Part shown: positions 1 to 6,423 of the stretch, piece by piece | Numbering within the stretch: position 1 is the first letter of the stretch | Layout of the letters: each line of letters opens with the position of its first letter | Assembly (NCBI GenBank): GCA_030599705.1 | Contig: JAUVNM010000079.1 | Span: forward strand, 1 to 7,632 | Direction: 5' to 3' | Length of the DNA: 7,632 nucleotides | Origin: Gammaproteobacteria bacterium | GTDB taxonomy: Bacteria; Pseudomonadota; Gammaproteobacteria; UBA9214 | Notes under the pieces: model-generated | Database searches by the model: none | What the model was told of the DNA's origin: nothing | What the model saw: only the letters and a program-made list of their open reading frames with translations | Program-made: the position numbers and the translations under genes

Positions 1-157
1 CATCACCATATTCGTGTAGGCGTCGGAGTTCGCGAATCAGCAGACGTGCTGCGGTGATATTCGTGAACAAAGGATGGCGACCGCGGATAACCGTGGTGAT
101 GCAATAGACTTGATGATGCAGGGAATGACGCCCCCTGCGTAATGCATCGTAGGACAT
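1..157 (-). CDS. REP-associated tyrosine transposase (RAYT, IS200/Y1-type), N-terminal part only
   Basis: Only the first 52 codons are in the window; the gene runs off the left edge. The protein starts MSYDALRRGRHSL and continues with VYCITTVIRGRHPLF and a helix AARLLIRELRRLHEYG. This is the typical N-terminus of RAYT proteins: a short RRGRHS-type lead, the first beta strand ending in TT, then the R-PLF segment and helix. RAYTs are single-copy domesticated relatives of IS200/IS605 transposases that cut and join single-stranded REP hairpins through a catalytic tyrosine and an HUH metal site. Both catalytic motifs would lie beyond the edge, so activity cannot be judged. The start is well supported: AAGGAGG (163-169, minus strand) sits 5 bases before the ATG. 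A REP palindrome lies just upstream of the gene, as expected for this family. The family is inferred from sequence pattern alone. Confidence 0.85.
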   Translation of the reverse strand, partial: MSYDALRRGRHSLHHQVYCITTVIRGRHPLFTNITAARLLIRELRRLHEYGD

Positions 158-177
158 GGTGACCTCCTTGTCTCCAA

Positions 178-203
178 TGGGGCCGAATGAATTCGGCCCT
201 ACA
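178..203 (-). repeat. REP palindrome upstream of the RAYT gene
   Basis: On the minus strand this reads GTAG followed by a perfect 9-bp stem (199-191 with 188-180) around a 2-base loop. The stem arm is GGGCCGAAT and the partner ATTCGGCCC. A 5' GTAG tetranucleotide directly against a hairpin is the hallmark of REP sequences recognised by RAYT proteins. It lies about 20 bases upstream of the RAYT start, in the RAYT leader, and on the same strand. It also sits 3' of the sulfotransferase that ends at 240, so it could affect the 3' end of that transcript. There is no adjacent U-run, so it is not a standard intrinsic terminator. Confidence 0.8.
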
Positions 204-239
204 ACGGTAACTTACCCACTCAAACAGGGGAAGAGCCCT

Positions 240-1307
240 TTAAATAAGCTTCCTGACCGGTTTGCTGAACAGCAGGCGGTTGTAGATATAGACGTACAAG
301 TCTTCCGACGGATCGAATCTACGCCATAGCGGGTAATCGGACTCGACCAGGTCAAAGCCGTAATCCTCTATGACATCGCTGAAATACATGGCAACCAGCC
401 GTACTGCCAGCTTCGACATCTGCTCCTGCCATGCGGTCAATGGCGCCTGTGACACCTTGTTGTCCTGGTGCTGACTGACAGACCAGCCCATCTGCCGTAT
501 CGGCGTACCACACAGGGTCACTTCCAGCATGCTCTTGTAAAAGTCAAGTTCCAGAAAATCACACAGCTTGTGCATTGTGCCTACAGTATCCAGTAACAGG
601 TCGTCATACTTCAGGATGTAGAAATTATTCGGATACAGGTCCGCGTACTTTCTCATGAAGTAGTAGGACACCCGCATCTGCCGCAGACGTGGCCCCAGGT
701 AGGGATACTTGAAGGACTTGTCGAGACTCTTCAGATCGACACGAATCTTGAGCTTCTCCTCATGCCCCTTGCGGGTATGCCGCATGTTGTTGATCGCAGA
801 ATTCAGCTGGCCATAGGGATTGCGCAGCACGTAGATCATCTTCAGGTCCGGGAACCACTCCTTGAGTTCCGGCATATACTCTTCCTGCTGTACCCCCTTG
901 CAGGTGAAGCGGTGCGTGTCCAGGCTACCCTCGAACGACGGTGTTGCCGCCGCCATGGCACGGGCAATATCGCTGAACAACTCCGGGTATGTGGTCGCCT
1001 TCGAGGCACGAATCAGGGAGTGCAGTTTCTCGATGTCGACGAATTCATGCCAGTCGACATTGGCCGGCCGTTCCCATGGATTGAACCACTTGCTATCGCA
1101 GATATCCTCGATAATCCGGTCCATGGGTTTTTTCTGCACCCGCCACGGCTTCATCTTGCGGCCAAGATTGTGGAAGTGTGTAAACTTGAAGAAGTGAAAT
1201 TCATTTGGCGGGTACATAAACAGCGCCGGGTGGTTATCCAGCAGGTTCTTCACCATGGATGTTCCGGATTTTCGTAAGCCGGATATGAATATGGGCTGCT
1301 TGAGCAT
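240..1307 (-). CDS. Sulfotransferase family protein (Sulfotransfer_3-like), 355 aa
   Basis: Predicted cytoplasmic PAPS-dependent sulfotransferase. The 5'-phosphosulfate-binding loop is at residues 10-17, in ISGLRKSGTSMV. The 3'-phosphate-binding motif is VLRNPYGQLNS, with Arg162 and Ser170 at the usual spacing of eight. A late helix ending in DVIEDYGFD (about 311-319) fits the C-terminal part of this class. A 34-residue N-terminal extension is possible from an ATG at 1409, but I reject it. Sulfotransferases of this type begin a few residues before the P-loop strand, an AGG lies upstream of the ATG at 1307, and a promoter-like element sits inside the extension. The region 40-155 between the two PAPS motifs is rich in Trp, His and Lys and should carry the acceptor site. 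No SULT-type RKG motif is seen. The gene is divergent from the next sulfotransferase and belongs to a different subfamily. Its acceptor is unknown; a carbohydrate is the most likely given the neighbouring glycosyltransferases. Confidence 0.82.
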   Translation of the reverse strand: MLKQPIFISGLRKSGTSMVKNLLDNHPALFMYPPNEFHFFKFTHFHNLGRKMKPWRVQKKPMDRIIEDICDSKWFNPWERPANVDWHEFVDIEKLHSLIRASKATTYPELFSDIARAMAAATPSFEGSLDTHRFTCKGVQQEEYMPELKEWFPDLKMIYVLRNPYGQLNSAINNMRHTRKGHEEKLKIRVDLKSLDKSFKYPYLGPRLRQMRVSYYFMRKYADLYPNNFYILKYDDLLLDTVGTMHKLCDFLELDFYKSMLEVTLCGTPIRQMGWSVSQHQDNKVSQAPLTAWQEQMSKLAVRLVAMYFSDVIEDYGFDLVESDYPLWRRFDPSEDLYVYIYNRLLFSKPVRKLI

Positions 1308-1355
1308 GTTACTACCTGGAATCGATCGATTGTCTTGCCGGGGTGGGGAGAGTGT

Positions 1356-1384
1356 ACGATAGCACAACAGCCGTACAAATTTAA
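1356..1384 (-). promoter_or_regulatory. Putative promoter of the 240-1307 sulfotransferase
   Basis: Minus strand: -35 candidate TTAAAT (1384-1379), 17-base spacer, then -10 candidate TATCGT (1361-1356) preceded by TGC, an extended -10. The -35 is weak (3 of 6 matches) and the -10 has 4 of 6, so this rests mainly on the extended element and exact spacing. The predicted transcript start would be near 1349, leaving a leader of about 40 bases before the ATG at 1307. This would exclude the longer ORF start at 1409. Confidence 0.4.
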
Positions 1385-1427
1385 CGCACCACAGGCGTAA
1401 TCCCGGCACATACCGGCTAGTCTATTC

Positions 1428-1436
1428 TGCTATGAT
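1428..1436 (+). promoter_or_regulatory. Putative extended -10 promoter of the 1479-2387 sulfotransferase
   Basis: The bases TGCTATGAT form an extended -10 (TGn plus TATGAT, 5 of 6 matches). No good -35 is visible 16-18 bases upstream, which is tolerated in extended -10 promoters. Transcription would begin near 1443, giving a leader of about 36 bases. The element lies back to back with the minus-strand promoter candidate at 1356-1384 in the same 171-base divergent gap. Confidence 0.5.
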
Positions 1437-1478
1437 GCGCTGCAAGTAATCTGAAAAAACCTGTTTCACCCTGCCCAG

Positions 1479-2387
1479 ATGAACAAACGCATACGCCGGA
1501 TCATCCTGTCGGCACTGTTTTTTCTCCCGGTTGAGAAGCGTGCCGCCGTGAGCCGCTGGCTGCGTGGCATGCAGGAATATAAAAAACTGCAGAAAGCAGA
1601 CCTGGTCTTTGTGACCTGTCCGAAGAGTGGGCGTACCTGGGTGCGCATCATGCTGTCGCGGCTGTTGCAGCAACGTCACGGGTTTCCGCCAACCGCTATC
1701 ATCGGTTCAACCTCGTTTCACCGGGCGCACCCGTCGCTGCCGGTAATCTTTTTCACCCATGACACCAATATCGGTAATTACACCGGTAACCGCGACACAA
1801 AAGCGGACTATGATGGCAAGCGCGTCGTACTGCTGGTACGCGACCCGCGCGACATCGCCGTCTCTGCCTATTTCCAGTGGAAGCACCGCATGGATCCACA
1901 AAAACGTGCCCTGCACACCCCGGCCCTCGAGGGCCGGGAATTGTCTGTGTATGAGTTTGCCACCCATCCGGACGGTTCACTGAAAAAGACCATCGACATG
2001 CTCAACAGCTGGGATGCTGCCCTGCCACGCATGGGTGACGTGCTGATCGTCCGTTACGAGGACCTGCGCAACAACCCGGTCGACTGGCTGCAGCAGATTG
2101 CCGATTTCTGCGGGCTCAAACCGACACCGGACGGAATCGCAGATGCAGTTGATTATGCCTCGCTCGAAAACATGAAAAAGATGGAACAAGAAGCAGCCTT
2201 TGGTGCGGACAGCCGGCGCTTCAGCAGTAGCAAACAGGAGACCGGAGATGCCTACAAGGTACGGCGCGGCAAGGTCGGTGGATACGAGGATTATTTTACC
2301 GATGAACAGGCAGCGGCTATCGACGATCTGATAGAAGGTACCCTGGCCCGTGGCTATGGCTATAACCAGGGAACCGGGACTCAGTAA
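1479..2387 (+). CDS. SULT-like sulfotransferase (Sulfotransfer_1 type), 302 aa
   Basis: Predicted to transfer sulfate from PAPS to an unknown acceptor. All hallmarks of the classical cytosolic sulfotransferase fold are visible. The 5'-PSB loop CPKSGRTW is at 47-54. His94 in FFTHD is at the place of the catalytic base. The 3'-PB motif LLVRDPRDIAVSAYF has Arg121 and Ser129. IVRYEDLRNNP is at about 190-200, and the late PAPS-binding segment RRGKVGGYEDYF starts at 262 (equivalent to the RKG motif). Length is normal for the family. The first 40 residues are basic and partly hydrophobic (RRIILSALFFLP) and could touch the membrane, though this is not a clear signal peptide. The start is the first ATG; no good Shine-Dalgarno is visible, so an internal ATG at 1569 (Met31) remains possible. 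It shares the P-loop, the IVRYEDLRN string and the GGY-DY segment with the convergent gene at 2381-3259, so the two are homologues but clearly diverged. Confidence 0.88.
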   Translation: MNKRIRRIILSALFFLPVEKRAAVSRWLRGMQEYKKLQKADLVFVTCPKSGRTWVRIMLSRLLQQRHGFPPTAIIGSTSFHRAHPSLPVIFFTHDTNIGNYTGNRDTKADYDGKRVVLLVRDPRDIAVSAYFQWKHRMDPQKRALHTPALEGRELSVYEFATHPDGSLKKTIDMLNSWDAALPRMGDVLIVRYEDLRNNPVDWLQQIADFCGLKPTPDGIADAVDYASLENMKKMEQEAAFGADSRRFSSSKQETGDAYKVRRGKVGGYEDYFTDEQAAAIDDLIEGTLARGYGYNQGTGTQ

Positions 2388-3259
2388 CCAAATACCGGGT
2401 TAAGTTCCTCACGGATCTTTTTGTCCAGATACGCAATCTCGGTTTCACCCAGGTAGTCGGTATAGCCGCCGATCTTGCCCTTGCGCACCTTGAATGATTC
2501 CGGGTCATCGGGATTGGCCGGCTGGAAGGCACGTGTCTGAAAGGCGTTACCGACATTCGGATCGGTGCGTCGCAGTTTGTGTGAACCCTGCGCACTCTCG
2601 GCCTCTGACTTGCGCATCCTGTTGATATCCCCCAGCTCCAGGACCTCGTCGAGGTACTGCTCGTTGATCTGTTCGATACCAAGATAAACCAGAAGATCAG
2701 CCAGCGTTTCCCGGGTCTGGTTGCGCAGATCCTCGTAACGCACGATGTGGAAACTCCTCGGCACATCCCGATTCTCGTACCAGCCGTTGAAGAAGGTAAT
2801 GATGGCATCGATACCGCCAACATCATGGTAGACAAACTCGTTTATGGTGCCCTTGAACCCGGGACGGTCACTGCGCCGTGCCGGTACCCGCCTGGTCTTC
2901 TCAAAGAACAGGGAAACAATAATGTCTCGTGGGTCACGTGCCAGCAGGATGATCTGCTGGTCCCGGTAGGCAGCCTTGTTCAGCACCTGCTCTGTCGCCG
3001 GTTTCCATTGCGGTCGCTCGTCATGGGCGAACTTGATCCTCGGGAAACCCGGCAAACACCTGGTGTATTCCTTGATGGCAATGACGTTCTGTACATCCAG
3101 CCCGAAGTGCCGCGTGATGTACTCGCCCAGCATAAACTGCAGCCAGGTACGACCGGATTTCGGGAAAGAAATAACGACCAGCTCGTCCGGCTGCATGCCC
3201 AGCAGGCTGAGAAGCCGTCGCTTGTAGGGTTTCAGCGCTTTTCTGAACTCACTTGCCAT
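2381..3259 (-). CDS. SULT-like sulfotransferase (Sulfotransfer_1 type), 292 aa
   Basis: Predicted PAPS-dependent sulfotransferase with an intact motif set. The 5'-PSB loop FPKSGRTW is at 32-39. His79 in IKFAHDE is the candidate catalytic base. The 3'-PB motif LLARDPRDIIVSLFF has Arg108 and Ser116. IVRYEDLRN is at 172-180, and VRKGKIGGYTDY carries the RKG motif at 259-261. The protein ends in NPVFGY, the usual short C-terminal tail of this class. Its ATG lies 6 bases after the stop of the upstream GT4 glycosyltransferase, and an AGGA that can serve as Shine-Dalgarno falls at the very end of that gene. The pair is probably co-transcribed and translationally coupled. This is the best hint to its substrate: the glycan extended by that glycosyltransferase. 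Its final codons overlap the end of the convergent sulfotransferase by 7 bases, leaving no room for a terminator between them. Confidence 0.88.
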   Translation of the reverse strand: MASEFRKALKPYKRRLLSLLGMQPDELVVISFPKSGRTWLQFMLGEYITRHFGLDVQNVIAIKEYTRCLPGFPRIKFAHDERPQWKPATEQVLNKAAYRDQQIILLARDPRDIIVSLFFEKTRRVPARRSDRPGFKGTINEFVYHDVGGIDAIITFFNGWYENRDVPRSFHIVRYEDLRNQTRETLADLLVYLGIEQINEQYLDEVLELGDINRMRKSEAESAQGSHKLRRTDPNVGNAFQTRAFQPANPDDPESFKVRKGKIGGYTDYLGETEIAYLDKKIREELNPVFGY

Positions 3260-3265
3260 GCTGCA

Positions 3266-4510
3266 TCATCCTGACCTGTCTGACTGTCCTGTCAGCAGTG
3301 TCTCATAGTCGGCCACCACCCGGTCAAAGGAATATTCTCTGGCGCGCGCGATAATCGGATCCCGCTCAGGTGGTGTAGCCAGCGTTGCAAGAATGGCCCC
3401 GGCCATTGCCGCGGCATCGCCAACCGGCACCAGCCGGCCAATCCGCCCGCCATCAAGAATCTCGACCGGTCCACTGGGACAATCGGTACTGACCACCGGG
3501 CAACCACAGGCCATTGCCTCAATCAGGACATTCGGCAGGCCCTCCCAGGCGGAGGACAGCACGAACACCGCCGCATTGCGGAAAAAGGCGTAAGGGTTCT
3601 TCACGTGACCTGGCATATCCAGGTCTGCACTGACCCCGAGCGCATCGGCCTGCGCCTCGAGCGCTGCACGCAATGCTCCCCTGCCAAGAATAATCAGGCG
3701 AGCCGGCCGGTGCTCCCGCACCCGTGCGAAGGCCTGCAGCAGGGTCGAATAATCCTTTTGCGGCTTGAGCTTGCCGGCCGCGATAATGACCGGTATATCA
3801 CTGTCTGCAAACCACCGGTGCCCGGGCGGCTCCATAGACAGATCGGTAATTTCCGGCCGGTAGACCGGGTTCACGATAACCCGGAAACGGTTAGCCGGAA
3901 GACCCGTTATCTCGCGCACATCATCGACTACGCCATGCGATGGACCGACCACGCAGTCAGCGCGCGGGAAAAACCGTCGAATCAACTTCGGCATGCTGCG
4001 CATCCACTTCGACTTGCCATACCGGGACGATGTGGTGATGTGATTGCGAACGTTAACTATGAAACGTGTATCACTACGAGTGTATGGCGCCACCAGCAGT
4101 AGCACAAAGTTCGGGTAATTGAGAAATGACAGCACCGACGCCGGTTGTTCTTTATTGATGTAACGCAGTAATGCCAGTACCGGGGCATTATTGTGCGCCA
4201 TTACCTTCAGCAACCTCCGGGTACCACGGTCACCGGTACCTGGAAAACCCGGGGAAGCAGCAACGAAGTTGCCAAGAATAATCCGCAGTTGAAACAGGCG
4301 GTGCAACACAGCCGGTACCCGCTGCCCGGCCAGATTAATAACACGAATATTCGGTTCGGCTACCAGCTCATCAATCAACCAGCCACTGCTATCCTCGACC
4401 AGGAAATCAACCTCGTGACCCCGATCGGCCAGCCCTTTGGCGATATTGGCCGTTACCCGTTCGGTACCCTGTGCCGAGGCGATGGTGCGTATGTAAATTG
4501 CCAGTTTCAT
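3266..4510 (-). CDS. Glycosyltransferase family 4 protein (GT-B fold), 414 aa
   Basis: Retaining GT-B glycosyltransferase of the GT4 type, predicted to add a sugar from a nucleotide-sugar donor to a glycan or lipid-linked acceptor at the cytoplasmic face. The N-terminal domain opens with MKLAIYIRTIASAQGTERVT, where GTERV replaces the usual Gly-rich acceptor-side turn, followed by LADRGHEVDFLV. The C-terminal domain begins near 238 with VIIAAGKLKPQKDYSTLLQAF (246-261). It carries LIILGRG (272-278), the GHV-PYAFF segment (about 301-310) and the EX7E donor motif EGLPNVLIE with Glu323 and Glu331. AMACGCPVVSTDCPSGPVEIL follows. Length is normal for GT4. The start ATG has a weak GGGA upstream. No membrane helix is evident. 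It is the first gene of a probable two-gene operon with the sulfotransferase ending at 2381. Donor and acceptor sugars cannot be predicted; wall, capsule or exopolysaccharide synthesis is the usual setting. Confidence 0.9.
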   Translation of the reverse strand: MKLAIYIRTIASAQGTERVTANIAKGLADRGHEVDFLVEDSSGWLIDELVAEPNIRVINLAGQRVPAVLHRLFQLRIILGNFVAASPGFPGTGDRGTRRLLKVMAHNNAPVLALLRYINKEQPASVLSFLNYPNFVLLLVAPYTRSDTRFIVNVRNHITTSSRYGKSKWMRSMPKLIRRFFPRADCVVGPSHGVVDDVREITGLPANRFRVIVNPVYRPEITDLSMEPPGHRWFADSDIPVIIAAGKLKPQKDYSTLLQAFARVREHRPARLIILGRGALRAALEAQADALGVSADLDMPGHVKNPYAFFRNAAVFVLSSAWEGLPNVLIEAMACGCPVVSTDCPSGPVEILDGGRIGRLVPVGDAAAMAGAILATLATPPERDPIIARAREYSFDRVVADYETLLTGQSDRSG

Positions 4511-4537
4511 AGTATCCCGGATATTTCATCAATAAAC

Positions 4538-4563
4538 CGCAGAGACGCAAAGGACGCCGAGAA
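4538..4563. repeat. Short imperfect 8-9 bp tandem repeat, CGC-purine type
   Basis: Three consecutive units begin with CGC and continue with purines: CGCAGAGA, CGCAAAGGA, CGCCGAGAA. They lie in the 217-base divergent gap between the GT4 gene and the sulfotransferase at 4728, about 30 bases upstream of the GT4 start. Similar CGCAGAGA/CGCAGAGG strings are, to my recollection, scattered as short intergenic repeats in many environmental bacteria, but their function is not established. On the minus strand the unit is pyrimidine-rich and would lie in the GT4 leader. The rest of this gap shows no gene, no clear terminator and only weak promoter candidates. Confidence 0.45.
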
Positions 4564-4667
4564 AAAGCGGTTAATTATCTGTACCCATAACCCCCGGTAG
4601 CGTTACCTGCGGATTATCCAGAAAAGCGGCATGAATTGCATGGCCTGTGCGTTTCTCCTCAATGGTC

Positions 4668-4696
4668 TTGACACACGGCTTGCTGTAAGCTTTCAC
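4668..4696 (+). promoter_or_regulatory. Weak promoter candidate for the 4728-5375 sulfotransferase
   Basis: A perfect TTGACA (4668-4673) stands 55 bases before the start codon. The -10 at ideal spacing is TTTCAC (4691-4696), a poor match, so either an activator is needed or the TTGACA is a chance match. The leader would be about 25-30 bases long. No better element was found on this strand in the gap. Confidence 0.3.
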
Positions 4697-4727
4697 ACAC
4701 ATTACAGTAGCATTCACGAGGCAGGCC

Positions 4728-5375
4728 ATGGCACAGCAGGGCAAGATTTTCGGCATTGGCTATGCCAAGACCGCCACCTCGTCACTGGGCAAGGCGCTGG
4801 AGATCCTCGGTTACCGCTGCATCCACGACCCGTACGAACTGCTGCCGGGTATTTTCCCGGAGGAGCTTGCAGACTTTCCGAAAAAAACCGACATCCTCAA
4901 TGACAATGAGGCCTTTGCCGGTGTCGTTGGCCTCGCCTTCCGGGAACTCGACCAGGCCTGTCCCGACTCAAGGTTTATCCTTACAGTCCGGGACGAGAAC
5001 AAGTGGCTAAATTCCATACGTGGCCACCTGCACCCCAAATCGAAGGCGACCAGAATGGACACGGAAATTCCGTTACAGCCGTTCGTACGCACACGGATGT
5101 TTAACGGCCACCTGTGGTTCGAAGACGAATTTACCGATGATTACCTGCAGGCCTTCCGTAACCATAACCGGGAAGTTATGGACTATTTCAGGGACAGGAA
5201 CAACCTGCTGGTTATGGATATCGAAAAGGGCGACAGCTGGGACACGCTGTGCAATTTCCTCGGAAAGGATATTCCCTCCACCCCCTTTCCCTGGAAAAAC
5301 AAGCGGGACTGGCGCCGCACCCTGCGCAGGAAATCCAAGTACTGGAAAAGCAAAATTGGCCTGTCTGGCAGGTAG
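4728..5375 (+). CDS. Short sulfotransferase of the Sulfotransfer_4 type, 215 aa
   Basis: The protein starts with KIFGIGYAKTATSSLGKALE. Its P-loop at 9-20 follows the pattern of the Sulfotransfer_4 group (GIG-KT-T-SL-AL--LG). Next come FILTVRDENKWLNSI with Arg88 and Ser96 (3'-phosphate binding, spacing eight) and HNREVMDYFRDRNNLLVMDI. GDSWDTLCNFLGKDIPSTPFP follows, the characteristic end of this group. About 215 residues is normal for it. These proteins are found widely in bacteria and eukaryotes and mostly lack a proven substrate. The C-terminal 26 residues are strongly basic with several Trp/Tyr (WRRTLRRKSKYWKSK), which could hold the enzyme at the inner membrane; this is inference. The start is supported by GAGG 6 bases upstream. 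The gene is divergent from the GT4 gene and convergent with the next sulfotransferase, with 35 bases between stops. Confidence 0.83.
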   Translation: MAQQGKIFGIGYAKTATSSLGKALEILGYRCIHDPYELLPGIFPEELADFPKKTDILNDNEAFAGVVGLAFRELDQACPDSRFILTVRDENKWLNSIRGHLHPKSKATRMDTEIPLQPFVRTRMFNGHLWFEDEFTDDYLQAFRNHNREVMDYFRDRNNLLVMDIEKGDSWDTLCNFLGKDIPSTPFPWKNKRDWRRTLRRKSKYWKSKIGLSGR

Positions 5376-5410
5376 CGGCACCCCTATCGAAAAATCGGCA
5401 AAGGTTCAGG

Positions 5411-6352
5411 CTAATAACCGTAATCCGACAGTTCAATATCTATAAGCTTTGACAGGCGCCGGTTGCCGGCCGCGTAACGGTTACCGATAATCTCGTCCAG
5501 CTGCCGTTTCATCTTGTGGATCCGTTTCCTGTTAGCGCCCCCGATGAGCGAGTCAATGCTATCAAAGACGAATTTACTGCCTGGCAAATAAAGCGGTGAG
5601 TAGCCATTCACGGATGACTTGCAGCACAACATATTCAGAAACGGGAAGCGCGGCAGCAGGAAAGCGTCCCTGCGCCGGTTGTGCGAGACAGCCGCCTTGT
5701 CCGTGAAACCCGCCAGATCCTTGCCGGTGAAATCACCGATCCTGCATAAAAACTCACTGGCGGAATCACGCAGTATCTCGTAGGGAAGCACCAGCACATT
5801 CTCCGGAGAGAATAGTTCATAGTAGTAATCCACCAGATCAATGTAATTAAATGCCGCGGGTGAAAAACCCGGTCGCCGGCCATCATACGACCGGGTCAGA
5901 TAGTCAGTAAGCGTGTCGGTTCCGCCGATCTTCAGGTACTGGAAATAGGTGGACAGGATAATGTCCCGCTGTTCCCGGATGACACAGAAAATCCGTGCCT
6001 CCGGGAAACTGGCCTTTATCCGGTCAGCAATCGTGCGTGCATCAAAACTGCCAGCATGCGGATTCCCGGAAAGACGTTCGTAGGAAATAACCGGGACGCG
6101 GCCTCCTGGATCCATGCACTTGAGAACTGCATCAACTGCCTGCTGGATCGCGTCCGTATTCATAACAAAAGAGGAGAGCAGGTAGCGTTCATGATCACGG
6201 ACAAAATGCTTGCCGATGAACTTGCCCGAATTCCGGTTGCGGTCGGGTGTCAGAGGACAAAAGCAGTCGCTGTCGGAATGAAACAGCTCGCGTTGCAACC
6301 AGGTTGTACCGGTTTTGTGAAAACCGATATGGATGAGTGGGTCAGACAGCAT
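5411..6352 (-). CDS. Sulfotransferase family protein with HKTGTTW P-loop, 313 aa
   Basis: Predicted PAPS-dependent sulfotransferase. Residue numbers here count from a GTG at 6364, four codons upstream of the chosen ATG. The 5'-PSB loop is GFHKTGTTWLQ (14-24). Glu96 in VISYERL may be the catalytic base, by analogy with sulfotransferases that use Glu rather than His. The 3'-PB motif is FCVIREQRDIILSTYFQ with Arg130 and Ser138. NVLVLPYEILRD is at 189-200, followed by a helical C-terminus ending SDYGY. This combination is closer to bacterial carbohydrate sulfotransferases than to the SULT-like pair at 1479-3259. The start is uncertain: GTG 6364 or ATG 6352, with neither having a clear Shine-Dalgarno; I prefer the ATG. 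A small GC hairpin (6368-6380) lies just upstream. The basic stretch SHNRRRDAF (227-235) lies in the C-terminal half, where acceptor or PAPS contacts are common. The acceptor is unknown. Confidence 0.83.
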   Translation of the reverse strand: MLSDPLIHIGFHKTGTTWLQRELFHSDSDCFCPLTPDRNRNSGKFIGKHFVRDHERYLLSSFVMNTDAIQQAVDAVLKCMDPGGRVPVISYERLSGNPHAGSFDARTIADRIKASFPEARIFCVIREQRDIILSTYFQYLKIGGTDTLTDYLTRSYDGRRPGFSPAAFNYIDLVDYYYELFSPENVLVLPYEILRDSASEFLCRIGDFTGKDLAGFTDKAAVSHNRRRDAFLLPRFPFLNMLCCKSSVNGYSPLYLPGSKFVFDSIDSLIGGANRKRIHKMKRQLDEIIGNRYAAGNRRLSKLIDIELSDYGY

Positions 6353-6367
6353 GCTGTATTGCACCAG

Positions 6368-6380
6368 CCGGCAGCGCCGG
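6368..6380 (-). other. Small GC hairpin at the start of the 5411-6352 sulfotransferase
   Basis: CCGGC and GCCGG form a perfect 5-bp stem around a 3-base loop. In the minus-strand mRNA it sits 3 bases before the GTG candidate and 15 bases before the ATG candidate, where a ribosome would bind. Since no Shine-Dalgarno is visible, the hairpin may dampen initiation. It may equally be chance in GC-rich sequence. Confidence 0.3.
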
Positions 6381-6423
6381 ATTTCTGTATCTATTTACAT
6401 GGTCAGTGGGTAATTAATCCGGA

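Noticed and set aside
222..246. Possible terminator hairpin (AGGG/CCCCT) after the first sulfotransferase
   Set aside because: The stem is only 4-5 bp and not followed by a proper U-run; the REP just beyond is the more convincing structure.
762..1277. Open frame of 171 codons on the plus strand inside the first sulfotransferase
   Set aside because: It is antisense to a gene with clear PAPS-binding motifs, shows no recognisable domain and has no supporting ribosome site.
2317..2835. Second minus-strand frame of 172 codons overlapping the 2381-3259 sulfotransferase
   Set aside because: It is an out-of-frame reading of the same strand, rich in Arg, Ser and Thr, while the other frame carries all the sulfotransferase motifs.
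3605..4102. Plus-strand frame of 165 codons inside the GT4 gene
   Set aside because: It is antisense to a well-supported glycosyltransferase and shows no domain of its own.
4571..4903. Small frames (61 codons minus, 90 codons plus) across the gap upstream of the small sulfotransferase
   Set aside because: They have no ribosome site or recognisable sequence and overlap the start of the real gene; the gap is better read as a regulatory region.
5373..5413. Possible bidirectional terminator in the convergent 35-base gap
   Set aside because: Only a very short CGA/TCG pairing around A5 is present, too weak for a terminator stem.
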